Below are positions 54,117-54,401 of a DNA stretch of 54,401 nt, one piece after another (the first letter of the stretch is position 1; the number at the start of each line of letters is the position of its first letter). The position numbers and the translations under genes are program-made. The DNA is from Alphaproteobacteria bacterium UBA7314 (lineage in GTDB: Bacteria; Pseudomonadota; Alphaproteobacteria; MPNO01; UBA830): the NCBI GenBank assembly GCA_002471575.1, contig DKQG01000022.1, forward strand, positions 1 through 54,401, written 5' to 3'. A model generated the notes under the pieces. That model did not search any database. It worked only from the letters and a program-made list of their open reading frames with translations, and had not been told where the DNA came from.

Positions 54117-54401
54117 TGACGGACCCGCAGTCTCCGCCTACCCGGATATGTCATTGAACCCCGATTCGATGTAACGGTCCCGAAAATATCACATATCCTC
54201 CACACCGCGCGACAGTCGCGGTGGGTGCAAAACAGGAACATCATGCCTCACAGCGGCGATCAGCCCTGCGCGAATGGGAGGCTAAGGGGTACTCACCGCC
54301 CGACAGACAGTCTAAACTAACCCGCGGTTCTAAACGCAGAGGCATGGTGCGCGATTTCCGATACTCGAGAGGAAGGTCGCCGTATTATACAAGTTTGTGT
54401 G
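54117..54401. other. Right-edge sequence without recognised gene
   Basis: No reading frame in the last 285 nt resembles a known protein, and no tRNA, terminator or repeat was seen. It may be further decayed sequence of the CoA-transferase gene. Confidence 0.4.

Noticed and set aside
54117..54401. Mobile element or repeat at the right edge
   Set aside because: No inverted repeats, transposase-like frame or duplicated sequence could be seen.

Overview
The window reads as chromosomal DNA of a Gram-negative proteobacterium, most likely an alphaproteobacterium. The support is the Zur/ZnuABC system, periplasmic binding proteins, the two-step HutF/HutG histidine route, CoxMSL-type molybdenum hydroxylases, and a gamma-resorcylate decarboxylase whose metal ligands sit at the same residue numbers as in the Rhizobium enzyme. 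There is no rRNA here, so the placement is tentative. Coding density is high and genes lie in short, often overlapping operons. About ten eroded gene fragments sit between intact genes, a sign of ongoing gene loss.

The theme of the window is selenium. At the left, after the 3' end of prfC, lie selA, selB (overlapping by 4 nt) and a tRNA-Sec with a UCA anticodon, an 8-bp acceptor stem and an 8-bp variable arm. A plus-strand operon follows (about 4.9-14.4 kb): alpha/beta hydrolase, an SDR lacking the usual catalytic residues, amidase, a three-subunit molybdenum hydroxylase, and an ACMSD-like amidohydrolase. It ends with two genes that a standard gene finder would break. One is an AhpD-like protein read through an in-frame TGA at 13339, giving C-x-x-U with the AhpD Glu and His at exact spacing. 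The other is a peroxiredoxin-like protein read through a TGA at 14003, giving U-P-F-C. Each TGA is followed by a hairpin at SECIS-like distance, and a strong terminator closes the operon. This looks like an AhpC/AhpD-type pair in which both partners are selenoproteins.

At 36.0-44.5 kb is a second selenium block: a SenA-like selenoneine synthase and a SenB-like selenosugar synthase (divergent, 22 nt apart), a ketopantoate-reductase-family gene 2 nt behind senB, and a minus-strand operon of a PhnD/PhnC/PhnE-like ABC transporter leading directly into selD. SelD carries an N-terminal FAD/NAD oxidoreductase domain. The window therefore encodes a plausible route from selenium uptake (transporter) to activation (SelD) and two uses: selenocysteine insertion (SelA, SelB, tRNA-Sec and two local selenoproteins) and selenoneine (SenA/SenB).

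The remaining regions are catabolic or housekeeping. 14.7-22.5 kb: truncated VOC gene, class II aldolase, dihydroxyphthalate-decarboxylase-like protein, ketopantoate-reductase-like protein, YciI protein, fumarylacetoacetase-family hydrolase, TauD-type dioxygenase, UbiD decarboxylase and an AtzH/HpxZ-like protein. 22.5-31.7 kb: ABC-F ATPase, RecQ, PcaD-like lactonase, a 2OG-Fe(II) oxygenase translationally coupled to an LLM flavin enzyme, a D-2-hydroxyacid dehydrogenase and a carboxymuconolactone-decarboxylase-family protein. 31.9-34.9 kb: znuA divergent from zur-znuC-znuB, with a Zur-box-like palindrome between. 34.9-35.9 kb: gamma-resorcylate decarboxylase. 44.7-48.0 kb: an overlapping operon of AhpD-like protein, 2OG dioxygenase, XRE-cupin regulator and NicX-like metalloprotein. 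48.5-53.9 kb: histidine utilisation genes hutG-hutF, hutI and hutU without hutH. The right edge holds a CaiB/BaiF CoA-transferase remnant.
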